A stretch of 40,025 bases of DNA from UBA5794 sp965368815 (GTDB lineage Bacteria > Actinomycetota > Acidimicrobiia > Spongiisociales > UBA5794): the NCBI GenBank assembly GCA_965368815.1, contig CBDUOH010000010.1:1-40025 (forward strand). The letters are read 5' to 3'. The translations under genes were made by a program, and so were the position numbers. This document shows, piece by piece, positions 31,206 to 40,025 of this stretch (position 1 is the stretch's first letter; every line of letters begins with the position of its first letter). The notes under the pieces are model-generated. The model was not told the DNA's origin. It saw only the letters and a list, made by a program, of their open reading frames with translations, and did not search any database.

Positions 31206-34200
31206 TTGATTCGACAAGGGACCCCAAGAAGGCGGATCGGCAAGGAGCGAAGTCACGGCAACGCAACGATCATGGCAGTGGTGCGCGAGAATCGCGCATC
31301 GCTGGTCGGAGCCGTCATCGTTTCCATCGTCGGTGGTCTCCTGACCTCCAGCGTTCCCATCGTCGAGAAAATCATCATCGACGATGTGATCGTTGGGGGA
31401 ACGAGGGAGTTGATTCCGTGGCTCAGCGTGCTCCTTGCTGTGGGTCTCGGTTTGTTCGTGGCGACGGGCCTCCGGCGATATCTGGGGCCCCGTTTCAGCC
31501 TCGGTGTGCAAGATGGCCTCCGCACAGCGGTATATCGCCACCTTCTCGATCTCGATGAACGGGTTCGCGCCAACTATCAGTCCGGCGATGTCTTCTCCCG
31601 GGCGACTGCTGACATAACGCTTCTTCAGGGGGTACTCGGCAAAGTCCACCTGGTGCTCGGGCACCTCGTGTTCCTCGCGACGGCCCTCACCGCAATGGTG
31701 CTTCTGTCGGTACCTCTCGCACTGGTCATCGGTGCCTGCGTACCCGGTTTCCTGTTTGTCGCCTGGCGCATGCGATCACGGCTGTTCCCCGCAGCCTGGT
31801 ACGACCAAAGGGTGATAGCCGACACGACAACTGTGGTGGCCGAAGCAGTCGGTGGCGTTCGCGTCATCAAGGCGTTCGGTACCGCAGATAGGGAGTCCGC
31901 GAGGTATGAAAAGCAGGTTCGTGAGCTGTTCCGCTCACGGCTTCGGACCACCCGACTCGGCGCCTTCTACGGGGCAACCCTCGAAGCGCTACCTGCATTG
32001 GCGCAAGTGCTCGTCGTTGGTATCGGGGGCTGGCTCGTCGTCGAGGGGTCGATGACCATTGGGACGTTCATCGCCTTCACAAGCTTTGTCGGTCAAATGC
32101 TTCGCCCCGTTCGATCCATATCGGTATTCCTCACCAACAGGGAACAGGCAAGGGCAGGGGCAGAGAGAATCGCATCATTCCTCGACGAGGATCCATCCCT
32201 CGACACTGATTCCGCCATGGCCAACGCAGCTGCTACATCGGGAGCCGTCGAGCTCCACGATGTCACCTTCGGCTATGACAACGACCACCCGGTCCTCGAT
32301 CGATGCTCCCTCCGAATCGAACCTGGCGAGCGGGTTGCGATCGTCGGACCATCGGGCTCAGGCAAGTCGACTGTGGCAAAGTTGCTCGTCCGCGTCTACG
32401 ACGTCGACTCCGGATTCATCAGTCTCGACGGCACCGACATCTCGCATCTTGAGCTCGGCAAGCTTCGCCGCGAGATCGGCGGTGTGATCGATGAACCGTT
32501 CCTGTTCTCCTCGAGCGTTCGGGAGAACATCGCGTTCGGCAGCCGCACGGCGACACTGGCGGATGTCGAACGTGCAGCGGAGATTGCGGGAATCGCAGAC
32601 TTCATCAACGAACTACCCGATGGGTTCGACACGGTTCTCGGTGAACGCGGACTCACCCTCTCCGGCGGGCAGCGACAACGACTGACACTCGCGAGGGCAG
32701 TGATCGCTGATCCCTCGGTACTGGTGCTCGACGACGCCACGTCTGCCATCGATGCCCGGACGGAGACGAGAGTGTTCGACCAGCTCGAGCGCCTGAGCCG
32801 TGACCGGACAACAGTCGTGATCGCCCACAGACGTTCGACGCTGCGGCTGGTTGATCGGATTGTCGTCATGGATCGCGGTCGCGTGGTCGCCTCCGGAACG
32901 ACCGAGTCCCTCCTCGAGGAGTCCGCCACGTTCCGCTCGATCTGGGGTGCCAGCGACTCGGACGATCTTGCCGGCCAATCCGCGATACCCGAGATGCCCG
33001 ATATACCGACGGCTCCGGACCTTTCCCACCGCAAACGAACGTTGGCGCCGCATGCCATCGCAACCCCGACGTTGATGTCGGCCGTCGAACGTCTCCCCAG
33101 CCTCATGGGCGAACCGGATTCCAACCTTGCCCGTCGACGATTCACCGGCGAGTTCGGGATGCGGAGTCTTGTCATGCCCTTCATGGGACCACTCGCCTTG
33201 GGCCTGGTCCTTGTCACCTTGTCGGCCGCACTAGCGCTCGTCGGTCCAGCGCTCGTTGGCCTTGCAATGGACAATGGCATCATCGCAGGATCTCTTCGAA
33301 GCCTTGCGACAACGACGTTCTGGCTCTTGGCAACCGTTGTGGTGGCGTGGGCCGCTTCTTGGCTCACGTCGGCCTACACGTCTCGGACCGCCGAACGGAT
33401 GCTCTACGTCCTGCGGGTGCGGTTGTTTCGTCACCTCATGCGTCTGCCACTCGGGTTCTTCGACCGAGCGATAACGGGTCGGATCATTGCGAGGATGACG
33501 GCCGATGTCGAAGCCCTCGCCACCCTGTTCCAACAGGGCTTGGTGGGAACAGCCGTCAGCATGGTCACAGCCCTGGGTGTCGTCGTCGTGCTGCTCATCC
33601 TCGATTGGCAGCTAGCACTGGCCGTGTTCACGACATTCATCCCTTTGACAATCATGACCGCCGTGTTCCGCGCCAAGGCGAAAAGAGCCCACGTCGTGAC
33701 GAGAGCGGCTCTCTCCCGACTCTATTCCGAGCTCGGAGACGGCATCGAAGGCGTGGGAACCACCCAGATCCACGTCCAAGAAGAAGCGATGGTCAATCGA
33801 CTCGCCATGTGCTCGAGCGACTACCGCAGGGCGCGACTTCGCAGTTCACGGCTCGCGGCCGCCTACTTCCCCGCGGTTCAGTTCCTCGCCTCGTTCGCAT
33901 CCTTGGTCGTTCTTGGTGTGGGAGCAATCCGGATCGACGACGGCGAGATATCCACCGGACTGATCGTGGCATTCCTGCTGTACATCGGATATCTCTTCCG
34001 CCCCATGCAGGAGCTCTCGGAACAGCTCGATCAGTGGACTGCAGCCCGGGTGTCGCTGCAGAAGATCCACGACCTGCTCAACGAGGAACCCGAGCCGGAG
34101 TTCGCCGGTTCCGTCGCCAAGCCCGGCGGGCCGCGTCAGGTTGCATTTGATGATGTCGTGTTTTCCTACCCGGGATTCGATACCAACGCTCTCGACGGCA

Positions 34201-34874
34201 TTTCGTTGCGGGTGGACGAGGGTGAAACCATCGCGATCGTTGGCGAGAGCGGAGCGGGAAAATCGAGCCTCGCAAAACTGGTGATGGATTTCTATCAACC
34301 AACCACCGGATCGGTTACCGTCGACGGTATTCCTCTGGTATCCATCGACCCGGCTCAGCACCGTCGCGGGGTGGGCTACGTGCCGCAAGAACCGATGCTG
34401 TTCGCGATGTCAGTCCGCGCCAACATTGCATACGGGAAACCAGACGCCACTGATGCCGAGGTGGAAGAAGTGGCTCGCCTCGTCGGTGTCCACGAGACGA
34501 TTCTTCGGCTTCCCGAGGGATACGCAACCCATGCGGGTCGTCAGGGCCGCTCGCTTTCGATGGGCGAACGTCAGTTGATCTGTCTCGCCAGAGCGCTACT
34601 CCTCGACCCTGGGCTACTCATTCTCGACGAGGCAACCGCCAACCTCGACCTGAGTTCCGAGACACGAGTCCAAGCGGCGATGGAACGCGCTGCGGACACA
34701 CGAACAACACTGGTCATTGCCCATCGGCTGCAAACCGTCGTGGACGCAGACCGTATCGTCGTGCTCGATCATGGGCGCATCGTCGAAGAGGGCCCACACC
34801 TCGAACTGGTGGGTTCCGGAGGAACCTACGCGACTCTTTGGCGAGCCTTTGCAGATGCTCACAATGCAGGCTGA
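31206..34874 (+). CDS. Fused heterodimer-type ABC exporter (TMD-NBD-TMD-NBD)
   Basis: 1222 aa, two half-transporters in one chain. The first membrane domain spans about 25-300. NBD1 has Walker A G-P-S-G-S-G-K-S-T (about 381), signature L-S-G-G-Q-R-Q-R (about 484) and Walker B L-V-L-D-D, with Asp instead of the catalytic Glu. After a linker and second membrane domain, NBD2 has G-E-S-G-A-G-K-S-S (about 1012), a divergent signature L-S-M-G-E-R-Q (about 1115), and intact L-I-L-D-E. One ATP site is thus degenerate, as in BmrCD or TM287/288; a fused actinobacterial counterpart is Rv0194, a drug exporter. Start TTG 31206 follows AGGGGG by 6 nt; ATG 31272 is an alternative. Confidence 0.9.
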   Translation: MIRQGTPRRRIGKERSHGNATIMAVVRENRASLVGAVIVSIVGGLLTSSVPIVEKIIIDDVIVGGTRELIPWLSVLLAVGLGLFVATGLRRYLGPRFSLGVQDGLRTAVYRHLLDLDERVRANYQSGDVFSRATADITLLQGVLGKVHLVLGHLVFLATALTAMVLLSVPLALVIGACVPGFLFVAWRMRSRLFPAAWYDQRVIADTTTVVAEAVGGVRVIKAFGTADRESARYEKQVRELFRSRLRTTRLGAFYGATLEALPALAQVLVVGIGGWLVVEGSMTIGTFIAFTSFVGQMLRPVRSISVFLTNREQARAGAERIASFLDEDPSLDTDSAMANAAATSGAVELHDVTFGYDNDHPVLDRCSLRIEPGERVAIVGPSGSGKSTVAKLLVRVYDVDSGFISLDGTDISHLELGKLRREIGGVIDEPFLFSSSVRENIAFGSRTATLADVERAAEIAGIADFINELPDGFDTVLGERGLTLSGGQRQRLTLARAVIADPSVLVLDDATSAIDARTETRVFDQLERLSRDRTTVVIAHRRSTLRLVDRIVVMDRGRVVASGTTESLLEESATFRSIWGASDSDDLAGQSAIPEMPDIPTAPDLSHRKRTLAPHAIATPTLMSAVERLPSLMGEPDSNLARRRFTGEFGMRSLVMPFMGPLALGLVLVTLSAALALVGPALVGLAMDNGIIAGSLRSLATTTFWLLATVVVAWAASWLTSAYTSRTAERMLYVLRVRLFRHLMRLPLGFFDRAITGRIIARMTADVEALATLFQQGLVGTAVSMVTALGVVVVLLILDWQLALAVFTTFIPLTIMTAVFRAKAKRAHVVTRAALSRLYSELGDGIEGVGTTQIHVQEEAMVNRLAMCSSDYRRARLRSSRLAAAYFPAVQFLASFASLVVLGVGAIRIDDGEISTGLIVAFLLYIGYLFRPMQELSEQLDQWTAARVSLQKIHDLLNEEPEPEFAGSVAKPGGPRQVAFDDVVFSYPGFDTNALDGISLRVDEGETIAIVGESGAGKSSLAKLVMDFYQPTTGSVTVDGIPLVSIDPAQHRRGVGYVPQEPMLFAMSVRANIAYGKPDATDAEVEEVARLVGVHETILRLPEGYATHAGRQGRSLSMGERQLICLARALLLDPGLLILDEATANLDLSSETRVQAAMERAADTRTTLVIAHRLQTVVDADRIVVLDHGRIVEEGPHLELVGSGGTYATLWRAFADAHNAG

Positions 34875-35009
34875 CCGGATGCCCATGCCCAACGTGCCAG
34901 CAATCCGGCAACCACCAGGTCGGCAGCGATTGAAGAAACCGTTCGGTCCACCTTGTGATCGACCTGCGAGGGATTCGGGTCGGTCAGTCCGAGTTATAGG
35001 ATGGCGGGC

Positions 35010-35939
35010 ATGAACACACCGACTACCACTGACACGCGGGCGATCTACGTCGGAGCCTCGGAGTCACCCCGGATCTGGGCCGCAGTTGAGGCCGGTGGCG
35101 GCACACCGACGACGGACATGGCGACCGCTTCTGCAGTGATATGGACCGGTGGAGGGGCAGACAATCTCGCTTCCGGATTCCATGACGGGATTGAATGGCT
35201 CCAGCTTCCATCAGCCGGAGTCGAGTCATATGCCAAACGAGGACTGCTCGAGGGCGATCACATCACGACCAATGCAGGACCGGCGTATGCCGGCACCGTC
35301 GCGGAGCACACCCTTGCGTTCCTCCTTGCCTGTGCCCGTCGCATCTTCCAACTGAGTCGCCGCAAGTCGTGGTCGGTTCCCGACGTGGGGCAACTCCGTG
35401 GATCATCGGTCGCGATCATCGGCTGTGGGCGCATCGGTGAAGCACTGATCACGCTGCTCGAACCGTTCGACGTCGAAGTCCTTGCCTCGACACGATCCGG
35501 GAAACCCGTCGAAGGCGCAACGATGACGGTGACTCCGGATCGTCATGAGGAGATATTGGCACAGGCAGACTTCGTGGTGATCGCCGCACCAGCAACGCCC
35601 GAGACGGCACAGCTCATCGGCACACCCGAATTCGCAGCGATGAAGCCAACCGCCTACCTGATCAACATCGCCCGAGGCAGCCTGGTCGACACGGACGCCC
35701 TGGTCGAAGCGGTGCGGAGCGGCGAGATCGCCGGTGCTGCTCTGGACGTCACCGACCCCGAACCACTCCCCGACGACCACCCGATATGGGGCATCGATGA
35801 GATCCTGATCACGCCCCACATCGCGAACCCGGACGCTTGGGATGCGGTGCAGCTCTCACCCCTCATCCGCACGAATGTCGAGCGGTATCTTCGGGGCGAA
35901 CCGCTCCTTGGTGTCGTCGACCCCGAGCTCGGCTACTGA
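35010..35939 (+). CDS. D-isomer-specific 2-hydroxyacid dehydrogenase
   Basis: 309 aa from ATG 35010; ATG 35001 is in frame but AGGATGG before 35010 fits better. NAD-binding loop G-C-G-R-I-G-E. Catalytic Arg in N-I-A-R-G-S-L-V-D, Glu in D-P-E-P-L-P and His in T-P-H-I-A-N-P are all present. It reduces a 2-oxo acid or oxidises a D-2-hydroxy acid in the cytoplasm. TATAGG at 34995-35000 could be a -10, which would make the mRNA nearly leaderless. It converges with the dehydratase, 6 bp apart. Glyoxylate/hydroxypyruvate-type substrates are likely but not shown. Confidence 0.88.
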   Translation: MNTPTTTDTRAIYVGASESPRIWAAVEAGGGTPTTDMATASAVIWTGGGADNLASGFHDGIEWLQLPSAGVESYAKRGLLEGDHITTNAGPAYAGTVAEHTLAFLLACARRIFQLSRRKSWSVPDVGQLRGSSVAIIGCGRIGEALITLLEPFDVEVLASTRSGKPVEGATMTVTPDRHEEILAQADFVVIAAPATPETAQLIGTPEFAAMKPTAYLINIARGSLVDTDALVEAVRSGEIAGAALDVTDPEPLPDDHPIWGIDEILITPHIANPDAWDAVQLSPLIRTNVERYLRGEPLLGVVDPELGY

Positions 35940-35945
35940 CCGGGG

Positions 35946-37664
35946 TCAGTACGTCTCAGGGTTGTACGCAGGATCGTTGACCGGTGTACCACCGGCCATG
36001 AACGCAAAATCGGCGCCCTCGTTGGCCTGACTCACGTTGTCGAGGTAGAGCTTGCCGTACCCGCGAGTGAAGGCGGGTTCGGAAGGTGACCAAGCCGCCA
36101 ATCGCTCTGCGATCGTCGCTTCATCGACGAGAAGTTCAAGGGTTCGGGCCGGGACATCGAGTCGGATCATGTCGCCGTTCTCCACAACAGCGAGCGGCCC
36201 GCCGACAGCGGCTTCAGGGGCGATGTGCAGCACACACGCTCCCTCTGACGTACCACTCATCCGGGCATCCGAGATCCGGACCATGTCGTCGATTCCTGCC
36301 TCGCCGAGTTTCTTCGGGATGGGCAGCATGCCCCACTCGGGCATGCCGGGCCCACCGATGGGACCACCACGCTTGAGAACGAGCACTGAGTCCGCATCGA
36401 CGTCGAGGTCGGGATCATCGATCATGGCCTCAAGATGACGCCGGTCCTCAAAGACCACTGCCTTCCCGGTGTGCTGGAGAAGATGGGGCGATGCAGCTCC
36501 GTGCTTGATCACGGCACCATCGGGACACAAGTTCCCGAACAGGACGGCAAGACCGCCCTCGCTATCAAGCGGATCATCGGCGGACCGGATCACGTCCCGA
36601 TTCTGCACGACGGCGGTCGCCGCGGAACTGACGACGGTGTTGCCCGTGACATCGATCGCGTCCTGATCGAGCAACGGGAGCAGCTCGTGGAGCACGGCCG
36701 GTATCCCACCCGCGTAGAAGAAGTCCTCCATCTGGTATTCGCCTGTCGGCGTCACGTTCGCGATCAACGGTGTGGTTCGTGACAGACGATCGAAGACCTC
36801 GAGATCCAGATCCACGCCGACGCGGCGTGCGAGGGCGGTGAGGTGGATGACTGCATTGGTGCTGCCACCGATGGCGTGCAGGAGCGCAATCGCATTGTGG
36901 AACGCTCCTTCGGTGAGGATCTTCTGTGGTGTGAGATCGGTTCCCGCCATCTCCACCGCACGAACGCCTGCCGCCTCAGCAATGACCCGTCGGCGGGCGT
37001 CAACGGCCGGGATCGCAGCTGCACCCGGCAACGTCATCCCAAGACCTTCGACCATCGACGCCATGGTCGAAGCAGTACCCATCACCCCGCAGTGTCCGGG
37101 GGAACGAGCGAGGCAATGCTCGACTTCTTCCCAGCCGGCATCATCGAGCTCGCCTGCGCGGCGAGCGCGGTCGGCTTCCCACAGGCCCGTTGCGCCCGCG
37201 ATCTCCTTGGTGCCGCTGATGCCCTTGAGCATCGGTCCCCCGGTCAGGACGATCGCAGGAACGTCCACGCTTGCGACACCGAGCAGCATCGCAACGGTGG
37301 TCTTGTCGCATCCCGAAAGTGTCACAACGGAATCGAACGGCAGCGAACGGATGGATTCCTCAAGCTCCATCGCAACAAGGTTCCGGTACAGCATGGTCGT
37401 CGGCTTCATCAGGACTTCACCGAGGGACATCACCGGGAATTCGAGCGGGAAACCTCCGGCGCGAAGGACGCCACGCTTCACATGCTCGGCAATATCGCGC
37501 AGATGTGCATTGCACGGCGTGGTCTCAGCCCAGCTGTTGGCGATTCCCACAACCGGGCGACCATCGAACATCGCACTCGAATGGCCCTGGCTCCGCATCC
37601 ATGCGCGATGAATCACCGGGTTGAGGCCGTCGCCCGAAAACCATCCCTTGCTTCTCAAGCCCAT
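35946..37664 (-). CDS. IlvD/Edd-family dehydratase, sugar-acid type
   Basis: 572 aa from ATG 37664, with GGGGGA 7 nt upstream; a TTG at 37679 would also be in frame. Fe-S ligand cysteines lie in T-T-P-C-N, L-S-G-C-D-K-T and G-H-C-G-V-M-G-T. The catalytic loop is D-A-R-M-S-G-T-S-E-G-A, and the following V-L-H-I-A-P-E is characteristic of aldonate (arabinonate/xylonate-like) dehydratases; branched-chain DHAD has S-G-G-T instead. It would dehydrate a sugar acid to a 2-keto-3-deoxy acid. Divergent from the FAH-family gene across 234 bp without other genes. Confidence 0.87.
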   Translation of the reverse strand: MGLRSKGWFSGDGLNPVIHRAWMRSQGHSSAMFDGRPVVGIANSWAETTPCNAHLRDIAEHVKRGVLRAGGFPLEFPVMSLGEVLMKPTTMLYRNLVAMELEESIRSLPFDSVVTLSGCDKTTVAMLLGVASVDVPAIVLTGGPMLKGISGTKEIAGATGLWEADRARRAGELDDAGWEEVEHCLARSPGHCGVMGTASTMASMVEGLGMTLPGAAAIPAVDARRRVIAEAAGVRAVEMAGTDLTPQKILTEGAFHNAIALLHAIGGSTNAVIHLTALARRVGVDLDLEVFDRLSRTTPLIANVTPTGEYQMEDFFYAGGIPAVLHELLPLLDQDAIDVTGNTVVSSAATAVVQNRDVIRSADDPLDSEGGLAVLFGNLCPDGAVIKHGAASPHLLQHTGKAVVFEDRRHLEAMIDDPDLDVDADSVLVLKRGGPIGGPGMPEWGMLPIPKKLGEAGIDDMVRISDARMSGTSEGACVLHIAPEAAVGGPLAVVENGDMIRLDVPARTLELLVDEATIAERLAAWSPSEPAFTRGYGKLYLDNVSQANEGADFAFMAGGTPVNDPAYNPETY

Positions 37665-37898
37665 CGAAACATCCCCCAAACGGTGCAGATAGCGAATTGT
37701 CGGAAACGAGCCCGGCGAAAAACCGAGCAGTCACCGTCCCGCGATTGTAGGCCCGACCCGGCCATGCGAATCCTGGTGGTCACATGCACGATTCCGGACT
37801 ACCGGGTCAGGCGTATGGTGTGACCCGACAATCAGCCGCCCCACACCGGCTCGTGGGCAAGGCAACGCGGTTCATCGCGGCAGGAAGGGAACGGACTC

Positions 37899-38762
37899 GT
37901 GAAGCTATTTCGATCAGGCACACCAGGCGACGAACGGCCGATGGCCACGCTCAACGGCCGCACGTACGACCTCTCCGAGGCGGTTGGCGATTACGACACC
38001 GATTTCTGGCTGCATCGCGGGAGTGATTTCGTACGTCAGACGATCGAAGGCGGTCATGCAGACGAGGTCTCGGCTGACTCGATCGCCGGCGTGCGATTCG
38101 GAGCTCCCCTGGCCCGCCCGAACAAGGTTGTCTGCATCGGGTTGAACTACGCCGACCATGTGAAAGAGGCCGGCGCAGAAACACCGACCGAACCTGTCGT
38201 GTTCATGAAGGCCAACAACACGATCGTCGGCCCGAACGACGATGTGCTCATTCCTCCGGGCTCGGTGAAGACCGACTACGAGGTCGAACTGGCGATCATC
38301 ATCGGCAAGACATGTCGCTACCTGCCCGATGAGGCTGCCGCGCTCGATGCGATCGCCGGATATGCCACGTCCAACGACGTGTCAGAACGCGAGTACCAGA
38401 TCGAGCGTGGTGGACAGTGGGTGAAGGGCAAATCAGCCGAGACGTTCAATCCCCTTGGACCGTACATCGTGACCCCGGATGAAGCCGGTGATCCACAAAC
38501 CCTCGATCTCACACTCTCGGTCAACGGGGAACAACGTCAGTCATCCAACACGAAGCAGATGATCTTCTCGGTGGGTCACATCGTGTGGTACCTGAGCCAG
38601 TTCATGGTCCTCGAGCCGGGCGATGTGATCAATACGGGCACACCCCACGGGGTCGCCCTCGGGTTGGACGACTCGGCGTACCTCCGCGACGGCGACGTCA
38701 TGGAACTGACGATCGAAGGACTCGGCACCCAGCGCCAGACCTGTCGGCAAGCGACCGCCTGA
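37899..38762 (+). CDS. Fumarylacetoacetate hydrolase-family protein
   Basis: 287 aa from GTG 37899, with AGGAAGGGA upstream. The C-terminal FAH domain carries K-V-V-C-I-G-L-N-Y-A-D-H, the metal Glu pair in D-Y-E-V-E-L-A-I-I-I-G, Asp in S-N-D-V-S, K-G-K-S-A-E-T-F and the closing I-N-T-G-T-P-H-G-V. Relatives hydrolyse or decarboxylate 2,4-dioxo acids, for example 2,4-diketo-3-deoxy-sugar acids in oxidative aldonate pathways. That would place it after the neighbouring IlvD/Edd dehydratase and a dehydrogenase. Reaction inferred from context. Confidence 0.88.
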   Translation: MKLFRSGTPGDERPMATLNGRTYDLSEAVGDYDTDFWLHRGSDFVRQTIEGGHADEVSADSIAGVRFGAPLARPNKVVCIGLNYADHVKEAGAETPTEPVVFMKANNTIVGPNDDVLIPPGSVKTDYEVELAIIIGKTCRYLPDEAAALDAIAGYATSNDVSEREYQIERGGQWVKGKSAETFNPLGPYIVTPDEAGDPQTLDLTLSVNGEQRQSSNTKQMIFSVGHIVWYLSQFMVLEPGDVINTGTPHGVALGLDDSAYLRDGDVMELTIEGLGTQRQTCRQATA

Positions 38763-38769
38763 CGACGGT

Positions 38770-38917
38770 TTGCTGCTGGGACCTACGCCGTCGCCATCTC
38801 GTGTCGGTTACCGCCTTTCCAGGCTCGAAATGTGAACCGCACAGCAGCAAGCGCTCTGTGTGAGGGTGGTGCGGCGGACACTCGCACGAGACAGCTTTGG
38901 TTCGTCACATGTGGCGG
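38770..38917. repeat. Inverted and direct short repeats in the convergent spacer
   Basis: TTGCTGCTG (38770-38778) pairs perfectly with CAGCAGCAA (38842-38850). GCTCGAAATGTGAACC followed by GCACAGCAGCAA (38823-38850) recurs, slightly changed, at 39997-40025. A third, inverted copy is visible at about 38899-38914 (GGTTCGTCACATGTGG). The spacer lies between two convergent genes, so part of it may act as a bidirectional terminator; the recurrence at 40.0 kb is not explained by that. Confidence 0.55.
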
Positions 38918-38933
38918 TACGCGTCCGTCGGTA

Positions 38934-39782
38934 TCATCGCTCTTCGATGTAGTCACGCCATGAGTGCTGGGGTTGATACCCAAGCATGGTCCGGGCTTTG
39001 TCGATTGCCAGGAGCGTTCCGTGACCGTCTATGGAACGAGTGATGGGAACGGTCGGGTACACCTCAGCCAGAAGATCGCTGCTGGAACGGGTCATGCAGG
39101 TGTCAGATGCTGCAATGAGGAACGCTTCTGCACCCCGAGTTGTGTCAGCTAGTGAGCATCGAACAGCGAGCGCGACATCCCGGGCATCGACATAGCCCCA
39201 CATGTTCCGCGCACGGATTGTTGGGTCGTCCCACCACGATGGGAAGCGGTCGTACCCCGACTCGGTCGTGATGCTGGACATACGCAGCGCAGTGAACGGA
39301 ATGCCTGTCCAGCGACTGAATTGCTTTGCGATTTCTTCACCGACGAGCTTGGACAGCGCGTAGTGGGACTCGGGAAGGCGGGGATGATCCTCGTCGATGG
39401 GTGCGTACCTCGGTTGCTCCCGGATGAACGGCGACCCGATCAACGTCTCGGACGAAGCCCACACAACCCGCTCCACGCCGTGTCGTGCAGCGGCACTGAA
39501 CACGTTGTACGTGGACATCGTATTGATACGGAAGGTCTCCCCATCGGTGACCCTGTTGTGCCCAGGTATGGCAGCCAGGTGGACAATGGCATCGAATCCG
39601 GAAAGCGCATCGAGGGTTTGCCCGAGGTCGGTGAGATCGACCATCAACGTGGAGGTGTCAGGATTGCTCGATGCAGCGATATCGAAGTTCAGGACCTCAA
39701 AGCCGTGGGCTTCGAGGTCAAGGACCACTGCCATGCCCGCCTTTCCGCTACCGCCTGTTACCGCCACCCGTCCGATACCCAT
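38934..39782 (-). CDS. NAD-dependent epimerase/dehydratase-family protein (extended SDR)
   Basis: 282 aa from ATG 39782, preceded by GGAAGG; the longer frame to 39851 is less likely. Rossmann loop T-G-G-S-G-K-A-G. D-L-T-D at the adenine site, H-L-A-A, and the active-site Tyr-Lys in Y-A-L-S-K. Short (under 290 aa), which favours uronate-dehydrogenase-like or related oxidoreductases over sugar-nucleotide epimerases. It could feed aldarates or aldonates to the IlvD/Edd and FAH genes to its left. Related short repeats lie on both sides of it. Confidence 0.85.
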   Translation of the reverse strand: MGIGRVAVTGGSGKAGMAVVLDLEAHGFEVLNFDIAASSNPDTSTLMVDLTDLGQTLDALSGFDAIVHLAAIPGHNRVTDGETFRINTMSTYNVFSAAARHGVERVVWASSETLIGSPFIREQPRYAPIDEDHPRLPESHYALSKLVGEEIAKQFSRWTGIPFTALRMSSITTESGYDRFPSWWDDPTIRARNMWGYVDARDVALAVRCSLADTTRGAEAFLIAASDTCMTRSSSDLLAEVYPTVPITRSIDGHGTLLAIDKARTMLGYQPQHSWRDYIEER

Positions 39783-39995
39783 GCCTGCCTTCCCAACTGT
39801 GCTCTCTCGCGAAACGAACCCCAGGGTTGCGCCAAACCAACCCACCGACAATCCACTACGACATCCAGCAACAACACAGCCAGTCGCCGAGCGAACACGT
39901 CGTCAGCGGTGCCCTCCCTCTGGCTGAGGATTCCTGTGGACAAGCGTACGCAACAACAAAGCACGACAGGGAGGAATCAGGCTACCCACCCACCA

Positions 39996-40025
39996 AGCTC
40001 GCACATGTGAACCAAACTGCAGCAA
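39996..40025. repeat. Second copy of the ATGTGAACC...GCAGCAA repeat, cut by window end
   Basis: AGCTCGCACATGTGAACC then AAACTGCAGCAA matches 38822-38850 in the same orientation, apart from a one-base gap and a few substitutions. The copies bracket the epimerase-family gene about 1.15 kb apart. The window stops inside it, so its true length is unknown. The preceding 39783-39995 shows no gene that I can support. Confidence 0.5.

Noticed and set aside
1..40025. Phage, integrative element, CRISPR or defence system
   Set aside because: No integrase, transposase, phage structural gene, regular repeat-spacer array or defence-type nuclease was seen on either strand.

Overview
The window is about 40 kb of GC-rich, densely packed DNA and reads as an actinobacterial chromosome. 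The best guess is an Acidimicrobiia-type lineage. Support for this is the Thr/Gly-rich linker after the lipobox of the solute-binding lipoprotein (22971-24629), a probable F420-type luciferase-like oxidoreductase, frequent GTG/TTG starts, and ten same-strand gene pairs joined by 4-bp ATGA or GTGA start/stop overlaps. No rRNA, tRNA, CRISPR array, integrase or transposase was found. The lineage is an inference.

Left and central region (1-24.8 kb): a large catabolic locus. A C45-family acyltransferase/peptidase (cut by the window start) is divergent from a five-gene coupled operon: thiolase, catalytically degenerate SDR, intact SDR, DUF35 zinc-ribbon/OB protein, FMN 2-hydroxyacid oxidase. A metallo-beta-lactamase hydrolase follows, lying between two partial gene copies that record a duplication or recombination. 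On the minus strand comes a second operon: TcuA-like flavoprotein, DUF1932 dehydrogenase, MmgE/PrpD protein, CoxG/SRPBCC protein, ThDP enzyme. A GntR/FCD regulator and an iduronate-2-sulfatase-like sulfatase sit in the middle. A minus-strand series then encodes a lipoprotein SBP, a complete Dpp/Opp-type ABC importer, an enoyl-CoA hydratase and two adjacent class III CoA-transferases.

The most striking observation is that thiolase + DUF35 + SDR + pseudo-SDR + two class III CoA-transferases + enoyl-CoA hydratase reproduces, class for class, BbsB, BbsA, BbsD, BbsC, BbsE/F and BbsH of the benzylsuccinate beta-oxidation pathway (anaerobic toluene degradation). Here they occur without a glycyl-radical synthase and without a visible acyl-CoA dehydrogenase, next to an importer and to 2-hydroxyacid/2-oxoacid enzymes. 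A Bbs-like route for an imported, probably 2-substituted, dicarboxylic acid is the leading hypothesis.

Right region (24.9-40 kb): a minus-strand series (MarR, MFS exporter, second MmgE/PrpD, enolase-superfamily protein, LLM oxidoreductase, NeuD-like acyltransferase) is divergent from a fused heterodimer-type ABC exporter, with a palindrome between them. After it come a D-2-hydroxyacid dehydrogenase, an IlvD/Edd sugar-acid-type dehydratase, a fumarylacetoacetate hydrolase-family protein and an NAD-dependent epimerase/dehydrogenase. These fit oxidative sugar-acid catabolism. Short repeats surround the last gene and run into the window end.

Regulation visible in sequence: good promoters before the thiolase operon, the ABC importer and the SBP; a recurrent A-NN-ATAGA-N-T element in the promoter regions of the catabolic locus (candidate GntR site); a MarR-type operator; and one strong intrinsic terminator after the SBP gene.
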